Source of the DNA: Rhodoferax sp. UBA4409
GTDB taxonomy: Bacteria > Pseudomonadota > Gammaproteobacteria > Burkholderiales > Burkholderiaceae_C
Direction: 5' to 3'
DNA: 33,827 nucleotides
Assembly (NCBI GenBank): GCA_002390825.1
Contig: DGQR01000188.1
Location: 556-34,382 of the forward strand
Part shown: positions 32,243-33,827 of the stretch, in pieces
How the letters are laid out: every line of letters begins with the position of its first letter
How positions within the stretch are numbered: position 1 is the stretch's first letter
Translations under genes and position numbers: made by a program
The notes under the pieces: generated by a model
Databases searched by the model: none
What the model was told of the DNA's origin: nothing
Seen by the model: the letters and a program-made list of their open reading frames with translations, nothing else

Positions 32243-33685
32243 TTAGCGGTTGACGGCCGTGGGGGCCAGGGTATCGGCGCGCAGTTTGCTGGCGGCAAAG
32301 TTGGAGCTGAAAGGCGCGCGCTTGATGTAGCGGCCCTTGCCCTGCACGGCGCGCAGATCGCCTTGCATATAGACCAACTCACCCTGGCTCACGGTGTGGC
32401 TTGGAATGCCTTTGACGGTACGGCCTTCGAAGATGTTGAAGTCGCCCTTGCTGAACTGCGTTTTGACCGACAATGTCTTGGTCCCTGCCGGGTCCCAGAC
32501 CACCAGGTCGGCATCGGCGCCCACGCTCACGCTGCCCTTTTGCGGGTAGATGTTGAACAGCTTTGCGGTGTTGGCAGACGTGACCGCCACAAACTCTGAA
32601 GGCGTCAGGCGCCCGGTGTTTACGCCTTCGTCCCAGATCACAGCCAGGCGCTCTTCCACGCCGCCGCAGCCGTTCGGGATTTTGGTGAAGTCGTCTTTGC
32701 CGGCTGCCTTTTGCGCAGCGCAGAAGGTGCAATGGTCCGTAGCGGTGGTGTGCAGGTTGCCGCTTTGCAGGCCGCGCCATAAGAACTCGCTGTTGCCCTT
32801 GGGGCGGAAGGGCGGGCTCATCACGTGGGCTGCCGCGGTTGCAAAGTCCGGGTGGCGGTAGACGCTGTCGTCCAGCACCAAGTGGCCGGCTAACACCTCG
32901 CCATACACGCGTTGGCCGCGGGCGCGGGCGCGGGCAATGGCTTCGGCCGCTTCTACGCAGCTTACGTGCACCACGTAGATGGGCACATTCAGCACATCGG
33001 CAATCGCAATCGCGCGGTTGGCAGCTTCAGCCTCCACCATGGGCGGGCGGGAGAGCGGGTGGCCTTCAGGCCCTTTGATGCCCATCTCGGACACGGTTTT
33101 TTGCAGCAGGTAGACCAGTTCGCCGTTCTCAGCATGCACGGTGGGCATGGCGCCCAGTTCGAGCGAACGCTTGAAGCTGTTCACCAGAGTTTCGTCGTCA
33201 CACATGATGGCGTTTTTGTAGGCCATGAAGTGCTTGAAGCTGTTGATGCCCTCGTCATTGACCAGCGTGCCCATGTCTTTGCGCACCTGCTCGCTCCACC
33301 AGGTGATGGCGACGTGGAAGGAATAGTCGCTGGCGGACTTTTCGGCCCATCCTCGCCACTTCTTGTAGGCGTCCAGAATGTTTTCCTGCGGGTCGGGGAT
33401 GACGAAGTCGATGATGGTGGTGTTGCCACCCGCCAGGCCGGCTGCCGTGCCAGTGAAGAAGTCGTCCATGGTCACCGTACCCATGAACGGCAGCTGCATG
33501 TGGGTGTGCGGGTCGATGCCGCCGGGCATCACATATTGGCCGCCCGCGTCCACCACCGTGGCGCCCGCAGGGGCGGTGAGGTTCTCGCCCACGGCGATGA
33601 TCTTGCCGTCCTGGGTGATGACGTCCGCTTTGAACTCACGGTCGGCATTGACGACAGTGCCGCCACGGATAAACAGAGTGCTCAT
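32243..33685 (-). CDS. hydA: Dihydropyrimidinase (hydantoinase)
   Basis: A 480-residue cyclic amidohydrolase that opens dihydrouracil or dihydrothymine to the N-carbamoyl-beta-amino acid. The binuclear metal ligands are visible: H60 and H62 (DPHTHMQLPF), carboxylated K151 (SFKHFMAYKN), H184 (HAENGEL), H240 (VVHVSC) and D317 (TATDHCTF). The length is normal for the family. The start ATG follows AGGAGC with a six-base-range spacing; that ribosome binding site lies inside a dyad repeat copy (33689-33739). It is the upstream partner of the N-carbamoyl hydrolase gene. The enzyme is cytoplasmic and probably tetrameric, as in the family. Confidence 0.95.
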   Translation of the reverse strand: MSTLFIRGGTVVNADREFKADVITQDGKIIAVGENLTAPAGATVVDAGGQYVMPGGIDPHTHMQLPFMGTVTMDDFFTGTAAGLAGGNTTIIDFVIPDPQENILDAYKKWRGWAEKSASDYSFHVAITWWSEQVRKDMGTLVNDEGINSFKHFMAYKNAIMCDDETLVNSFKRSLELGAMPTVHAENGELVYLLQKTVSEMGIKGPEGHPLSRPPMVEAEAANRAIAIADVLNVPIYVVHVSCVEAAEAIARARARGQRVYGEVLAGHLVLDDSVYRHPDFATAAAHVMSPPFRPKGNSEFLWRGLQSGNLHTTATDHCTFCAAQKAAGKDDFTKIPNGCGGVEERLAVIWDEGVNTGRLTPSEFVAVTSANTAKLFNIYPQKGSVSVGADADLVVWDPAGTKTLSVKTQFSKGDFNIFEGRTVKGIPSHTVSQGELVYMQGDLRAVQGKGRYIKRAPFSSNFAASKLRADTLAPTAVNR

Positions 33686-33688
33686 AGT

Positions 33689-33739
33689 TGCTCCTAAATT
33701 AATAGCTGGTCGCGCAATGAAACAGGGCGGGAAAAGCGA
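33689..33739 (+). repeat. Dyad repeat, copy D, overlapping the hydA ribosome binding site
   Basis: Fourth copy: TTGCTCCTAAATTAATAGCT followed by GGTCGCGCAATGAAACAGGGCG. Compared with copy A the first stem arm has changed from GCTATT to GCTCCT. On the minus strand this reads AGGAGC (33691-33696) just before the hydA ATG. Confidence 0.65.
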
Positions 33740-33773
33740 TTTTCATGCCTAAGTGCCGCCCTTACAAGTCCGT

Positions 33774-33827
33774 TCAGGCACCTACCCGCATGGGGTTGTT
33801 GGGGTGGGTGGTCCAGTCGGCGTGCAC
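33774..33827 (-). CDS. C-terminal end of an upstream gene (possibly PreA-type dihydropyrimidine dehydrogenase)
   Basis: On the minus strand the last bases of the window encode VHADWTTHPNNPMRVGA followed by TGA (33774-33776), an open frame entering from outside the window. It is in the same direction as hydA and 88 bases upstream of it. In related genomes dihydropyrimidinase genes often follow the NAD-dependent dihydropyrimidine dehydrogenase subunit gene preA, which performs the first step of the same pathway, so this is the best guess. Seventeen codons are too few to prove it. Confidence 0.45.
   Translation of the reverse strand: MHADWTTHPNNPMRVGA

Overview
The window looks like chromosomal DNA of a betaproteobacterium of the family Comamonadaceae, closest in style to Rhodoferax and relatives. 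The evidence is GC-rich coding (visibly less so before about 6.3 kb), the protein families present, and a roughly 50-bp dyad repeat present four times (7280, 25921, 30878, 33689) of a type I remember from intergenic regions of this family. No database search was possible, so names rest on motifs and remembered family sequences. I see no tRNA, rRNA, CRISPR array, transposase or phage gene.

Layout. (1) 1-6194: a signalling block. It holds the C-terminal half of a sensor histidine kinase, a REC-HD-GYP response regulator, a GGDEF-EAL-REC protein, a 64-residue coupled small protein and an HDOD protein, all on the plus strand. A second HDOD gene converges on them from the minus strand. Two closely similar receiver domains are attached to enzymes of cyclic-di-GMP turnover, so one kinase could control both. 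(2) 6386-8390: a DMT-family exporter and a lone sulfate-binding protein with a Tat-type signal and no permease genes nearby. (3) 8771-16170: a polyol uptake and oxidation operon (smoE-F-G-K ABC transporter, SDR dehydrogenase, arabinitol/mannitol-type dehydrogenase) followed by an AraC-type regulator. (4) 16167-18022: a second AraC-type regulator divergent from another DMT exporter. (5) 18244-22589: an RND efflux adaptor and pump, without an outer-membrane channel. (6) 22586-27486: TerC, hydroxypyruvate-isomerase-like protein, MYG1 family protein coupled to an Mpv17-like membrane protein, DTW-domain tRNA modification enzyme and YghU-type glutathione transferase. (7) 27661-30807: a periplasmic-propeller membrane diguanylate cyclase. 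(8) 30961-33827, minus strand: reductive pyrimidine degradation genes (N-carbamoyl hydrolase, dihydropyrimidinase, and the last 17 codons of an upstream gene).

The least conventional observations are the overlapping MYG1/Mpv17-like pair (two families best known from mitochondria), the doubly coupled 64-residue ORF inside the cyclic-di-GMP operon, three genes with a -10-like hexamer exactly six bases before the ATG (probable leaderless mRNAs), and a repeat copy that appears to supply the ribosome binding site of dihydropyrimidinase.
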